Positions 26,410-37,725 of a stretch of 64,000 nucleotides of DNA are shown piece by piece. The DNA is taken from the NCBI RefSeq assembly GCF_900605495.1, contig NZ_LR027603.1, positions 248,001 to 312,000 of the forward strand, given 5' to 3'. The translations under genes and the position numbers were made by a program. Source of the DNA: Bacilliculturomica massiliensis. GTDB lineage: Bacteria; Bacillota; Clostridia; Peptostreptococcales; Anaerovoracaceae. The notes below the pieces were generated by a model. The model was not told the origin of the DNA, ran no database searches, and saw only the letters and a list, made by a program, of their open reading frames with translations. Each line of letters starts with the position of its first letter. Position 1 is the first letter of the stretch.

Positions 26410-27767
26410 TCTTTCATCCCCCTTATCACCTCGTATTCGAGGAGCAGATCGCTTCCGAAACTGTGGATCCTGGGATCCGACAGTAAGACCGCCTGATCCG
26501 GATACTCCACTCCCTCTCCTTCCACCGGCGTCTTCGCCGTCTTTCCCCCGAACAATTTAGGCGCCACGTACACGTATACTTTATTGGCCAGCCCCTCTTT
26601 CAGCACGCTGTAATTCAGCGCGCCGCCGCCCTCCAGAAGAACGCTGTCGATATTCCGCGCGCCCAGCTCCCTCATGAGAGCTTTCAGATCCACGCCGCCG
26701 CCCGCTGCCTCCGGCAGCTCCAGCACGGTGACGCCCAAAGCTTCCAGACGGCTTTTCTTTGACGCTCGTTGGGCAGCGCCTCTTTCATCTGCTTTTATAA
26801 CTGCTTTTTCATCCACTCTTTCATCTGTTTTTTCGGCAGCTCCTTCGCTCATCCCTCCATCCGTCTCATGGCTCCAGGCGGACCGGCAGGCGCCCCACGG
26901 CTCAGCTGCGCCGGAAACGGCCGCCGCTCTGGGGATCGCGGACTCACCGTTCGCACTGTTTATGCGATCCCAACTGTTCCAACCGCAAACGGCCGCCGCC
27001 ACGATGGTGGGAACCTCTCCCGCTGTGCGGCATATTCTGCTGTCCTCCGGTATGCGCAGGCGGCTGTCGCAGATGATACGGACGGGATTTCTGCCCCCCT
27101 CCATACGGCAGGTCAGCAGGGGATCATCCCGCAGTACCGTACCGATCCCCGCCATGATGGCCGAATATTTATTTCGCAGCCGCTGTACATCCGCCCTCGC
27201 TTCCTCCCCTGTGATCCACTTTGACTGGCCGGATGAAGCCGCGATCTTTCCGTCCGCCGTCATAGCGTATTTCAGCGCCACATAGGGAGTCTCCGCAGTT
27301 ATAAAGTGGAAAAACACCGGGTTCAGCTGGTCGCATTCCTCCCGCAGAAAATCCTGTACTACGGTGATTCCCGCCTTTTTCAAAATCTCCGCTCCCTGGC
27401 CCGCTACTCTGGGGTTTGGGTCCCGGGAACCGATCACCACTTTGCCGATGCCCGCCTCCAGGATCGCCTCCGTACAGGGCGGCGTCTTCCCGGTGTGGCA
27501 ACAGGGTTCCAGGGTCACGTACATGACGGCGCCGGAGAGCAGCCCGTCCGCTTCCTCCCGGGTCCGGCCCTCCCTGACCGCCCGGACTGCCGCCAGCGCG
27601 TTTCTCTCCGCGTGAGGTCCTCCCCACACTTCATGATACCCTTCGCCCACGATCCTGCCGTCCTTGACGATGACCGCGCCCACCAGCGGGTTGGGGGAGG
27701 TCCTCCCCTCTCCCCGGCCCGCCAGTTCAATGGCCCTTCTCATATATTTTTCTTCTTCCCTGTCCAT
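26391..27767 (-). CDS. ribD: Bifunctional pyrimidine deaminase/reductase RibD
   Basis: Second and third steps of riboflavin synthesis. The deaminase domain (1-150) has the zinc motifs PHAERNAL and EPCCHTGKTPPC. The reductase domain follows (YVALKYAMTADGKIA, SKWITGEEAR, LLEGGGALNYSVL). ATG 27767 with GAGGAAGAG is chosen over an open upstream extension. The 458-residue length is about 90 above normal. The excess is a low-complexity block at about 255-340 (ETDGGMSEGAAEKTDERVDEK region) inside the reductase domain. First gene after the FMN riboswitch. Confidence 0.95.
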   Translation of the reverse strand: MDREEEKYMRRAIELAGRGEGRTSPNPLVGAVIVKDGRIVGEGYHEVWGGPHAERNALAAVRAVREGRTREEADGLLSGAVMYVTLEPCCHTGKTPPCTEAILEAGIGKVVIGSRDPNPRVAGQGAEILKKAGITVVQDFLREECDQLNPVFFHFITAETPYVALKYAMTADGKIAASSGQSKWITGEEARADVQRLRNKYSAIMAGIGTVLRDDPLLTCRMEGGRNPVRIICDSRLRIPEDSRICRTAGEVPTIVAAAVCGWNSWDRINSANGESAIPRAAAVSGAAEPWGACRSAWSHETDGGMSEGAAEKTDERVDEKAVIKADERGAAQRASKKSRLEALGVTVLELPEAAGGGVDLKALMRELGARNIDSVLLEGGGALNYSVLKEGLANKVYVYVAPKLFGGKTAKTPVEGEGVEYPDQAVLLSDPRIHSFGSDLLLEYEVIRGMKDCLQES

Positions 27768-27900
27768 ACGTCTCTTCCTCCGCATCCACAATTCAAAGAT
27801 CTATCTTAATGATGGCGTCCCGCTCTGGATCGTTTCACACCTTTCACCGTTCTGTCATCTCTGCCCTGAAAACGCAGCTTTGGACATAGCGCAGATAAAA

Positions 27901-27937
27901 AACGCCCTGCAAAAAACATTGTTTCCTGCAGGGCGTT
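27901..27937 (-). terminator. Second terminator in the rib leader
   Basis: Perfect 11-bp stem (AACGCCCTGCA / TGCAGGGCGTT) running into a T-run on the minus strand (GTTTTTTAT). It lies between the riboswitch terminator and ribD. Confidence 0.75.
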
Positions 27938-28064
27938 GTCAGATCGCGGTCTTCTCTTTTCTCTTTGCCATCCCCTCGGCCCCTGCATCGGAGCAGGCGG
28001 CCGCGGACAGATCCGCGTTCCGCCGGTTTGGCAAAGTCTTCGGAGGGATCTCCGAAAACAAAAA

Positions 28065-28090
28065 CTCTGAAATGATAAATCATTTCAGAG
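28065..28090 (-). terminator. Riboswitch expression-platform terminator
   Basis: Perfect stem CTCTGAAATGA / TCATTTCAGAG followed on the minus strand by TTTTTGTTTT, about 28 bases after the FMN aptamer. It is the expected switch for premature termination when FMN is bound. Confidence 0.85.
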
Positions 28091-28117
28091 CAAAAATACA
28101 TAACAAAAACCGTATCG

Positions 28118-28228
28118 CATTCTTCTTTCATCCAGACTATACTGTCGGCTTCGGAGTTTCACCGAATCAGCCTTTCGGCTCGCGGGCTTTACCGCCGGTA
28201 GGGACTTTCACCCTGCCCTGAAGAATCT
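28118..28228 (-). promoter_or_regulatory. FMN riboswitch (RFN element)
   Basis: Read on the minus strand it shows the conserved blocks of the RFN aptamer: TTCAGGGCAGGGTGAAAGTC, CCTACCGGCGGTAAAGCCCG, GATTCGGTGAAACTCCGAAG, CCGACAGTATAGTCTGGATG and GAAAGAAGAA. The outer P1 stem is AGATTCTTC / GAAGAA. It precedes ribD and is followed by two terminators. Confidence 0.97.
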
Positions 28229-28267
28229 CTTATTTAATTGTTTGGACGATTTCCTGAATTGGTTACA

Positions 28268-28296
28268 AGTATAAACACTTTTCTCCGCGTTGTAAA
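28268..28296 (-). promoter_or_regulatory. Promoter of the rib operon
   Basis: Minus-strand TTTACA (28291-28296) and TATACT (28268-28273) with 17-bp spacing, about 40 bp upstream of the FMN aptamer. Confidence 0.8.
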
Positions 28297-28339
28297 GAGG
28301 AATTTATAAATTCTCTCCAACAGGTCCTTTTCTCTTCCG

Positions 28340-29323
28340 TTAACAGGCTCCGAATCCGATCATGTCCTTCACCCGTTTCACGGTCTTTTCGGAGATGGCG
28401 CCTGCCCGTTCCGCGCCGTCTTTCAGAATGTCCAGCAGTTCCTGGGACTGACGGATCTCTTCGTATTTCTGCTGGATGGGCGTCACGGCGTCCACGGTGA
28501 TCTCCACCAGGTCCTTCTTGAAGGCGCCGTATCCGCTGCCGGCATACTGGGCGGCGATGTCCTCCACGTCCCGTCCGGAGAAGGCGCTGTAAATGTTCAG
28601 AAGATTGCTGACTCCCGGTTTGTTTTCAATGTCGAAGCGCACCTCGCCCTCGGAATCGGTGGTGGCCTTCATGATAGACTTTTTGATCTTTTCCGGCGTA
28701 TCCAGAAGGGAGATACGGCTGAAAGCGTTGGGCGCGCTCTTGCTCATCTTGCTGGTGGGATCGTCCAGAGCCATGACGCGGGCTCCGCTTTTCAGGAATC
28801 TGCCGTCTGGCACCACGAACATATTTCCATACTTGCCGTTCATGCGGACCGCCAGATCCCTGGTCAGCTCGATATGCTGTTTCTGATCGTTGCCCACAGG
28901 AACCACATCCGTATCGTAGAGCAGAATGTCTGCCGCCATGAGCACCGGATAACAGAACAGGCCCGCGGGGGCGGACTCCTTATCCTTGCTCTTCTGCTTA
29001 AACTGCGTCATGCGGGACAGTTCTCCGGTGTAGGCGTTGCAGGTGAGGATCCAGGAGAGCTCCGCGTGGCCGGGCACGTCGGACTGTACGAATACGATGG
29101 ATCTCTTCGGGTCGATGCCGATGGAGAGATACAGCGCCGCCACGTCCAGTATATGCTGCTTCAGTTCCTTCGGATCCTGGGGCATGGTGATGGAATGCAT
29201 ATCCACGATACAGTAGATACAATCGTGGTCCTCCTGCAGCTCCACGAACTGCTTCAGCGCTCCCAGATAATTTCCAATATGGATGTTTCCCGTAGGCTGT
29301 ACGCCGGAAAATACTCGTTTCAT
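28340..29323 (-). CDS. trpS: Tryptophan-tRNA ligase
   Basis: Class I aminoacyl-tRNA synthetase of 327 residues with the HIGH-like TGNIHIGNYLG, the KMSKS loop KMSKSAPNAF, and PVLMAADILLY and GNDQKQHIELTRDLA typical of TrpRS. I looked for a T-box leader in the short upstream gap and found none. Confidence 0.97.
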   Translation of the reverse strand: MKRVFSGVQPTGNIHIGNYLGALKQFVELQEDHDCIYCIVDMHSITMPQDPKELKQHILDVAALYLSIGIDPKRSIVFVQSDVPGHAELSWILTCNAYTGELSRMTQFKQKSKDKESAPAGLFCYPVLMAADILLYDTDVVPVGNDQKQHIELTRDLAVRMNGKYGNMFVVPDGRFLKSGARVMALDDPTSKMSKSAPNAFSRISLLDTPEKIKKSIMKATTDSEGEVRFDIENKPGVSNLLNIYSAFSGRDVEDIAAQYAGSGYGAFKKDLVEITVDAVTPIQQKYEEIRQSQELLDILKDGAERAGAISEKTVKRVKDMIGFGAC

Positions 29324-29399
29324 AATCTGACCTCCATTTCTCGCAGTCCGAAAAGGGACCGCCGTCTTCTCATATCGATTTATGTCATATCAACCAAAG

Positions 29400-30689
29400 T
29401 CAAATGGTCTCCACCGCGTAAAGCGGCAGGTTCAGCAGCCATTCTTCCATTTTATAATCCGCCATGGAGGTCCGGATCGAAAGCCTGGGCGCGAACTTTT
29501 CTCTGTAAACCTTCAGGCTTTTCGCCTGGAGATTGATCTCTGCCTTGACTTCAACGGGGATTATCTCCTGGCCGTTATCCACCACAAAATCCACCTCTGC
29601 AGTTCCCCTGTCACTGGACCAGTAATAGACCTTCCGATCCTTCTTTGACTTCAACTGCTGCAAGACGTACTGCTCGGTCAACGCCCCCTTGAACTCTTTA
29701 AACAATTCATTTCCATCCAGAAGGGTCTCCTGCCGAAGTCCTGCCAGACAGCTGAGCAGACCAACATCCACAAAGAAAAGCTTAAACGCCTTCAGGTCCT
29801 CATAAGCAGCCAGAGGCAATCCCGGTGTTTTCACACGATTTACCTTGTGAACGAGCCCGCAGTCTGTAAGCCAGAGCAACGCCATCTCATATTCCTTTGC
29901 CCTGGCCCCTTCCCGCATCAGGCCGTAGACAAATTTCTTGTTTTCTTTCGCCAGCTGCCCGGGTATGCTGTTCCAGAGCATACGAATGCGTGGCACCACA
30001 TCGTAGGGCGCGTGTTTGGAAAAATCCTGCTCATAGGCTTCAAGGATCCGCTTCTGGATCTCCCTCGCCTCATTGAAATCCCGATCTTCCGCAAAGCTCT
30101 GCACCACCTCCGGCATCCCGCCCACATAATAATAATACTTGAGGATATCCACATAATCCTGTCGAAAGGCGGCAGCCATGCTGAAATCTCCCTTTTTGAG
30201 AAGCTCTACGTGCTGCTGCTTTCCCATAGCAACAGCGAATTCAAAATAGGACAGCGGAAAAAGGTCCAGAAACTCTACTTTCCCCACTGGAAAGGAAGTC
30301 CCCTGATGGAGCGCGACTCCCAGCTGACTTCCCGCGCAGATGATCTGATATTGTGGAGCGTCCTCGTCAAAGTATTTCAGGCTTGCCAGCGCACGGGGAG
30401 CCTCCTGCACCTCGTCAAAGATCAGCAGCGTCCGCTGCGGATCAATTTTGTGTCCAGCGTACAGTTCCAGTCCGATTAAAATGCGTTCCACCTGCAGATC
30501 GCTTTCAAACAGGCTTCTCATCCGCTCATCGTTGTCGAAATTGATGTAGACCGTCTCGTCATAGGCCGTTCTGCCGAACTCCTTCATCAGCCAGGTTTTA
30601 CCGACCTGCCGCGCACCCCGGATGATGAGAGGCTTTCGGCGGCTCTTTTTCTTCCATTCTATCAGCTGCTCCATAGCCGTTCGATACAT
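29400..30689 (-). CDS. AAA+ ATPase with DUF4143 domain
   Basis: A 429-residue protein of the ATP-binding AAA_14/DUF4143 family. Walker A IRGARQVGKTWL is near residue 30 and Walker B LLIFDEVQEAP near 95. The C-terminal half (about 220-420) has the DUF4143 pattern and a nuclease-like YYWSSDRGTAEVDFVVDN...VEVKAE block. The role of this widespread family is not established. The frame is open to a TTG six codons upstream, but ATG 30689 fits the family start (MYRTAMEQLIEWKKK). It has an own promoter, and the gene looks like a stand-alone accessory insertion between trpS and sigB. Confidence 0.88.
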   Translation of the reverse strand: MYRTAMEQLIEWKKKSRRKPLIIRGARQVGKTWLMKEFGRTAYDETVYINFDNDERMRSLFESDLQVERILIGLELYAGHKIDPQRTLLIFDEVQEAPRALASLKYFDEDAPQYQIICAGSQLGVALHQGTSFPVGKVEFLDLFPLSYFEFAVAMGKQQHVELLKKGDFSMAAAFRQDYVDILKYYYYVGGMPEVVQSFAEDRDFNEAREIQKRILEAYEQDFSKHAPYDVVPRIRMLWNSIPGQLAKENKKFVYGLMREGARAKEYEMALLWLTDCGLVHKVNRVKTPGLPLAAYEDLKAFKLFFVDVGLLSCLAGLRQETLLDGNELFKEFKGALTEQYVLQQLKSKKDRKVYYWSSDRGTAEVDFVVDNGQEIIPVEVKAEINLQAKSLKVYREKFAPRLSIRTSMADYKMEEWLLNLPLYAVETI

Positions 30690-30718
30690 AGGCCCACCGC
30701 CTCTCAAAAGTTATAAGG

Positions 30719-30748
30719 ATAGTATGCCACTTTTGCACAAAAAGTCAA
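30719..30748 (-). promoter_or_regulatory. Promoter of the AAA/DUF4143 gene, overlapped by a palindrome
   Basis: Minus-strand TTGACT (30743-30748) and TACTAT (30719-30724) with 18-bp spacing. The -35 lies inside the palindrome AAAAAGTC-AAAC-GACTTTTT (30740-30759), which could be an operator or the end of another transcript. Confidence 0.6.
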
Positions 30749-30873
30749 ACGACTTTTTGCAGTAATGTCAGATAAAGCTCAGACCTCTAAAGTCAGGGCT
30801 CCGGCTGAATGGGATCACTGCTCTATATTAGATCTCAAATTCAGTTGAAAATGCAAACGCAAAAACTCAAAAT

Positions 30874-30900
30874 GCGGACACGGGATCTTTCCCTGTCCGC
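30874..30900 (-). terminator. Terminator of rsbV-rsbW-sigB
   Basis: Minus-strand GCGGACAGGG / CCCGTGTCCGC stem followed by ATTTTGAGTTTTTG, starting nine bases after the sigB stop. Confidence 0.8.
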
Positions 30901-30908
30901 TGATTCTC

Positions 30909-31661
30909 TTATGCTATATATGCAGCCCTGAACTTATCTTTCAGCCGCTTCTCGATGCGCGAGACCGTCATCTGCGAGATATCAAAGGCTTTCGCGATCT
31001 CCTGCTGCGTCTTGTTCTGAAGAAAGCGCATCTGAAAGATCTCCCGCTCCTGGGGAGACAGCTCTTTCATCACGCTCTGGATCAGGTCCGCGTTTTCAAA
31101 ACTTTCGAAGGCTGTATCTTCTTTGCTGGCATATTTTTCATAGACGGAGCCCTCCCCGTCGTCGCCGCCCTCGTCAAAGGTCTGCTGCAGGGAATAGGTG
31201 CCGTAGGATTTCCCGCTCTCCATGGCCTCCAGTATCTGTTCTGCCGGCTCCCCCAGATATTCCGAGAGTTCTGAGATCGTAGGCGCTCTGTGAAGGCTGT
31301 GAGTCAGTTCTTCCTTTGCCTTGGGAAGTTTGGCTGAGATCTCCTTCAGCCGTCTGGGGACTTTTACCGCCCAGCCTTTATCCCTGAAATATCGTTTGAT
31401 CTCACCGATGATCGTGGGTGTGGCGAAGCTGGTAAATTCATATCCCTTGGAAGCGTCGAAACGCTCGACGGCGAAAACCAGGGCCATGGAACCTACCTGA
31501 TAGAGATCCTCGTACTCGACTCCCTTATTCATATATTTGCGAACCAGTATATCTACCATATACAAGTAATGCTCGACGATTTGATTGCGCAGCCCCACAT
31601 CCTTTGTACGGCTGTATTCCTCAAAAAGGTCTTTTATATCGCTTTGCTTGGTTGAGGACAT
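30909..31661 (-). CDS. sigB: Sigma-B-type general stress sigma factor
   Basis: RNA polymerase sigma factor of the SigB/SigF/SigG family, 250 residues. Region 2 (VEYEDLYQVGSMALVFAVERFD, FTSFATPTIIGEIKRYFRDKGW), the VPRRLKE block, region 3, and region 4 (LSPQEREIFQMRFLQNKTQQ, then a helix-turn-helix ISQMTVSRIEKRLKDK) are complete. The PTIIGEIKRYFRDKGWAVKVPRR wording is closer to sigma-B than to the sporulation sigma-F. A GTTTAA-N13-GGGTAT promoter in front of the operon supports this. Last gene of rsbV-rsbW-sigB, nine bases after rsbW. Confidence 0.92.
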   Translation of the reverse strand: MSSTKQSDIKDLFEEYSRTKDVGLRNQIVEHYLYMVDILVRKYMNKGVEYEDLYQVGSMALVFAVERFDASKGYEFTSFATPTIIGEIKRYFRDKGWAVKVPRRLKEISAKLPKAKEELTHSLHRAPTISELSEYLGEPAEQILEAMESGKSYGTYSLQQTFDEGGDDGEGSVYEKYASKEDTAFESFENADLIQSVMKELSPQEREIFQMRFLQNKTQQEIAKAFDISQMTVSRIEKRLKDKFRAAYIA

Positions 31662-31670
31662 ATTCTTCTC

Positions 31671-32075
31671 CTACCGGTGCGTATACTTCACCATCTGAAT
31701 TCTCGTTCCACTTCCAATCTCTGAGAAAATATCCACTTCGTCCATGAGAGCCCGAATGATAAAAATACCCAGACCTCCCTCCTTGGGATGATCCGGTTCC
31801 GGCATTTTATACCCGGCCACGTCATAGCCGCCCGCGTGGTCGATGACGCAGATCACCAGTCTGTCGTCCCCCAGCTCGCAGGAAACCTCATAGCCGTTCA
31901 GCTCCTCCACGCCGTGGCGCACCACGTTGGTGCAGGCTTCCGACACGGCGACCTTGATGTCCTCAATGGCTTCGATGTCAAAACCGGCGCTGTTTGCCAG
32001 TGCGGATACGGTCATGCGCACGGTACTCACATATTCCGGTTTTCCGGGAACCGAAATTTTTAAAAAGTCTGCCAT
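31671..32075 (-). CDS. rsbW: Anti-sigma factor serine kinase RsbW
   Basis: GHKL-fold kinase of 134 residues that binds and silences the sigma factor and phosphorylates RsbV. The N box is AVSEACTNVVRHG, with DHAGGYDV and GGLGIFIIRALMDEV as G boxes. ATG 32075 has GAGGAG. It could be called SpoIIAB by homology, but the linked sigma factor and promoter point to the stress system. Confidence 0.92.
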   Translation of the reverse strand: MADFLKISVPGKPEYVSTVRMTVSALANSAGFDIEAIEDIKVAVSEACTNVVRHGVEELNGYEVSCELGDDRLVICVIDHAGGYDVAGYKMPEPDHPKEGGLGIFIIRALMDEVDIFSEIGSGTRIQMVKYTHR

Positions 32076-32133
32076 TTAAATCTCCTCGTTTCGTTGCATA
32101 CTTGTAAAGTCGTTATCCTGCCGGATACAGGCG

Positions 32134-32460
32134 TTACTCCGTCTGTTCCGCCGCGCAGAATATCCTGTCAAGGCTGGTGATACGCAGAAGCTTCGCAATG
32201 TTTTCCCGCGGATGCTCAACGCGAATCCCGTGTCCGCTCTCCTGCATCCTGCCGTAAGCGCCGATGAGGACGCCCAGCCCTGTGCTGTCGATATAAGACA
32301 GATCACTCATATCCAGCACGATATCCGACTGCTTCTCCTGAAACAGATCCGCCAGCAGACCGCGAAGTCCGCCGGCCGTAGCTACGTCCACTTCTCCGCT
32401 CACTCTTACCTTCCATACTCCCGCCTCCTGGCTGAAGTCGTGTTTCATCTGCAATGCCAT
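32134..32460 (-). CDS. rsbV: Anti-anti-sigma factor RsbV (STAS domain)
   Basis: 108-residue STAS protein with the phosphorylatable serine in YIDSTGLGVL. When unphosphorylated it sequesters RsbW and frees sigma-B. ATG 32460 has CGGAGG. First gene of the operon, 36 bp downstream of the sigma-B-type promoter. The PP2C phosphatase at 53716 is the best candidate in the window for reactivating it. Confidence 0.92.
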   Translation of the reverse strand: MALQMKHDFSQEAGVWKVRVSGEVDVATAGGLRGLLADLFQEKQSDIVLDMSDLSYIDSTGLGVLIGAYGRMQESGHGIRVEHPRENIAKLLRITSLDRIFCAAEQTE

Positions 32461-32495
32461 CTCTCGTATCCTCCGTTGACTGCGATAAAATCTGT

Positions 32496-32520
32496 ATACC
32501 CCTCTGCAGAGATTTTAAAC
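32496..32520 (-). promoter_or_regulatory. Sigma-B-dependent promoter of rsbV-rsbW-sigB
   Basis: Minus-strand GTTTAA (32515-32520) and GGGTAT (32496-32501) with 13-bp spacing. Both hexamers match the Bacillus sigma-B consensus exactly. This implies positive autoregulation. Confidence 0.9.
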
Positions 32521-32656
32521 ACATGAGGAGCCGCCCGCCGGCCGGCCGGGCGGAATCCATGACCCGCCGGCCGAAGTTACGGGCCCGGTCCCTCCGCGGG
32601 AAGCCCCTCTGTGGTTTTTATTGTCTCTGGATCCTTCCGCTGTGCCTGATGTGGCT

Positions 32657-35170
32657 CTACTCTACGTCGAAGGTGATCTGTCCCGCATCGTTTTTGTTTC
32701 CGCCGTCGTCCCCGCCGGAAAGATCGCCGTCTTCTACGTCTTCTTCCCGGATCAGCTTAGCCATAGCGATGATGTTGGCGTCTTCTTCGACCCGCATGAT
32801 CTTGACGCCCTGGGTCGCTCTTCCCAGACGGGATACTTCCCCGGCCTTGATGCGGATGATGATGCCGTCGGAATTGATCAGCATTACTTCGTCGGACTCG
32901 GCGACCACCATGGCTCCGATCAGCACGCCCGTCTTGCTGAATTTGGTCTTGTCGTAAGTCAGCAGACCCTTGCCGCCTCTGGCCTGGATCTTATAATCCT
33001 TCACCGACGTTCTCTTTCCATAGCCCGCTGAAGTGACTACCAGCAGTTCCTCGTTCTTTTCAGCCAGTTCCATGGCTACCACTTCGTCGTCTTTTTCCAG
33101 GGTGATGGCACGCACGCCGCCGGCCAGACGGCCCATAGGCCGCACATCCTCTTCGCTGAAGCAGATGCACTTGCCGTATTTGGTTACGATGATCACATTG
33201 CTGGTTCCGGTGGTCTCCTTTATGCCGATCAGCTCGTCGCCGTCCTTGAGATTGATGGCGATGAGACCCGTCTTCCGGTTGGTGTTAAACTGGCTCAGAT
33301 CCATCTTCTTGATGGTTCCCTTCTTCGTGACGGCGATGAGATAGCGTTCCTCCTCAAAACTGGAGATGGGGATGACCGCGGTGATCCGCTCACGCTGCAT
33401 GAGATTCAGGAAGTTTACGGCAGGGGTCCCCTTGGCCGTTCTCTGCGCCTCCGGGATCTCGTATGCCTTGATCCTGTGGGCCTTTCCCAGACTGGTAAAG
33501 AACATGAGATAATCGTGAGTCGAAGTAATGATCATGTTCTTCACGAAGTCGTTGTCCCTGGTAGTCAAGCCTGTTATCCCTTTTCCGCCTCTCTTCTGGG
33601 TCTTGTAAGTGTCCGCAGAAACGCGCTTCAGGTAGCCCAGGTGGGTCAGCGTTACCGCCACGTTCTGCTCCTGGATCAGGTCCTCTTCGTCGATCTCATC
33701 CACGTCGGCCACGATCTGTGTCCGGCGCTCGTCGCCGTATTTTTGCTTGATCTCAAGAAGCTCGTCTTTTATGACTCCCATCAGCATTTTTTCGTCCGCC
33801 AGCAGCTGTTTGTAGTAGGCGATGCGCTGCATGAGCTCGGCGTACTCTGCCTCGATCTTCTCCCGTTCCAGACCCTGCAGTCTGGCCAGTCTCATATCGA
33901 GGATAGCCTGAGCCTGTATCTCGGAAAGGCCGAAGCTCTCCATCAGTTTTTCTTTGGCGTCGTTGTAGCTGCTTCTGATGATGCGGATGATCTCGTCGAT
34001 ATTGTCCAGGGCGATGCGCAGACCTTCCAATATGTGGGCTCTGGCTTCGGCCTTTTTTAAATCAAACTGTGTCCGTCTGGTGACGACGTCCTTCTGATGC
34101 TTCAGATACTCGGTGAGGATCTCCTTGATATTGAGGACCCGGGGCTCGCCGTTCACCAGAGCCAGCATGATCATGCTGTAGCTCTCCTGAAGCTGGGTAT
34201 GCTTGTACAGCCGGTTCAGCGTGATCTGCGGATTGGCGTCCCGTTTCAGCTCAATGACGATACGCATGCCGTGCCGGTTGGATTCGTCGCGGATGTCGGA
34301 GATCCCGTCGATCCGCTTGTCCTTTACCAGCTCCGCGATCTTTTCGATCAGACGCGCCTTGTTGACCTGATAGGGGATCTCCGTGACGACGATCTGCTGT
34401 CTGCCCTTGTTGGTCTCCTCGATCTCCGCCTTTGAGCGGACCAGCACCTTGCCCATTCCCGTACGGTAGGCTTCTCTGGCGCTGTTTTTTCCCATGATGA
34501 TGGCTCCCGTGGGAAAGTCCGGCGCTTTTATGATCCGGATCAGATCCTCCACCGTGGCTTCCTCATCGTCGATGAGCTTCACCGCGCCGTCGATGACTTC
34601 TCCCAGATTGTGGGGAGGAATGGAGGTGGCCATGCCGACGGCGATACCGTTCGAACCGTTTACCAGAAGCTGTGGAAAACGGGCGGGCAGCACCGTGGGT
34701 TCTTTTTCTTCTCCGTCGTAGTTGGGGATGAAATCCACCGTCTCCTTATCGATGTCCCGCAGCATCTGCAGGGCAAAGGGCGCCATTCTGGCCTCTGTGT
34801 AACGCTGGGCCGCCGCGCCGTCGCCGTCCACAGATCCAAAGTTTCCGTGACCGTCAACCAGGGGATAGCGGATGGAAAAAGGCTGGGCCATACGCACCAT
34901 GGCGTCGTAGATCGAACTGTCGCCGTGGGGGTGGAACTTACCCATAACTTCTCCCACGATACGGGCTGATTTTTTATACGGCTTGTCCGGGGTCACTCCC
35001 AGTTCGCTCATGCCGTAAAGGATCCTCCTGTGTACGGGCTTCAGTCCGTCCCGCACGTCCGGAAGGGCACGTCCTACGATCACGCTCATGGCGTAGTCGA
35101 TGTAGGAATTTTTCATCTCGTCGTGTATCTCGTGCTGTATGATCTTTGTGTCTTCAATTAAATTACTCAT
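32657..35170 (-). CDS. gyrA: DNA gyrase subunit A
   Basis: Breakage-reunion subunit, 837 residues. The catalytic tyrosine lies in [10 protein letters not shown]. The GyrA box QKRGGKG (in [15 protein letters not shown]) shows it is gyrase and not topoisomerase IV. Six beta-pinwheel repeats and an acidic C-terminal tail ([14 protein letters not shown]) follow. It starts 18 bases after gyrB, in one operon running away from oriC. Confidence 0.98.
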   Translation of the reverse strand: MSNLIEDTKIIQHEIHDEMKNSYIDYAMSVIVGRALPDVRDGLKPVHRRILYGMSELGVTPDKPYKKSARIVGEVMGKFHPHGDSSIYDAMVRMAQPFSIRYPLVDGHGNFGSVDGDGAAAQRYTEARMAPFALQMLRDIDKETVDFIPNYDGEEKEPTVLPARFPQLLVNGSNGIAVGMATSIPPHNLGEVIDGAVKLIDDEEATVEDLIRIIKAPDFPTGAIIMGKNSAREAYRTGMGKVLVRSKAEIEETNKGRQQIVVTEIPYQVNKARLIEKIAELVKDKRIDGISDIRDESNRHGMRIVIELKRDANPQITLNRLYKHTQLQESYSMIMLALVNGEPRVLNIKEILTEYLKHQKDVVTRRTQFDLKKAEARAHILEGLRIALDNIDEIIRIIRSSYNDAKEKLMESFGLSEIQAQAILDMRLARLQGLEREKIEAEYAELMQRIAYYKQLLADEKMLMGVIKDELLEIKQKYGDERRTQIVADVDEIDEEDLIQEQNVAVTLTHLGYLKRVSADTYKTQKRGGKGITGLTTRDNDFVKNMIITSTHDYLMFFTSLGKAHRIKAYEIPEAQRTAKGTPAVNFLNLMQRERITAVIPISSFEEERYLIAVTKKGTIKKMDLSQFNTNRKTGLIAINLKDGDELIGIKETTGTSNVIIVTKYGKCICFSEEDVRPMGRLAGGVRAITLEKDDEVVAMELAEKNEELLVVTSAGYGKRTSVKDYKIQARGGKGLLTYDKTKFSKTGVLIGAMVVAESDEVMLINSDGIIIRIKAGEVSRLGRATQGVKIMRVEEDANIIAMAKLIREEDVEDGDLSGGDDGGNKNDAGQITFDVE

Positions 35171-35188
35171 GGTTCCGCCCCTCCTTCC

Positions 35189-37725
<2,537 letters not shown>

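Noticed and set aside
27844-28131. Short minus-strand frame between the FMN riboswitch and ribD
   Set aside because: It covers both terminator hairpins and has no ribosome-binding site, so it is a leader RNA and not a gene.
29324-29399. T-box leader for trpS
   Set aside because: The gap is too short and lacks the T-box sequence and specifier hairpin.
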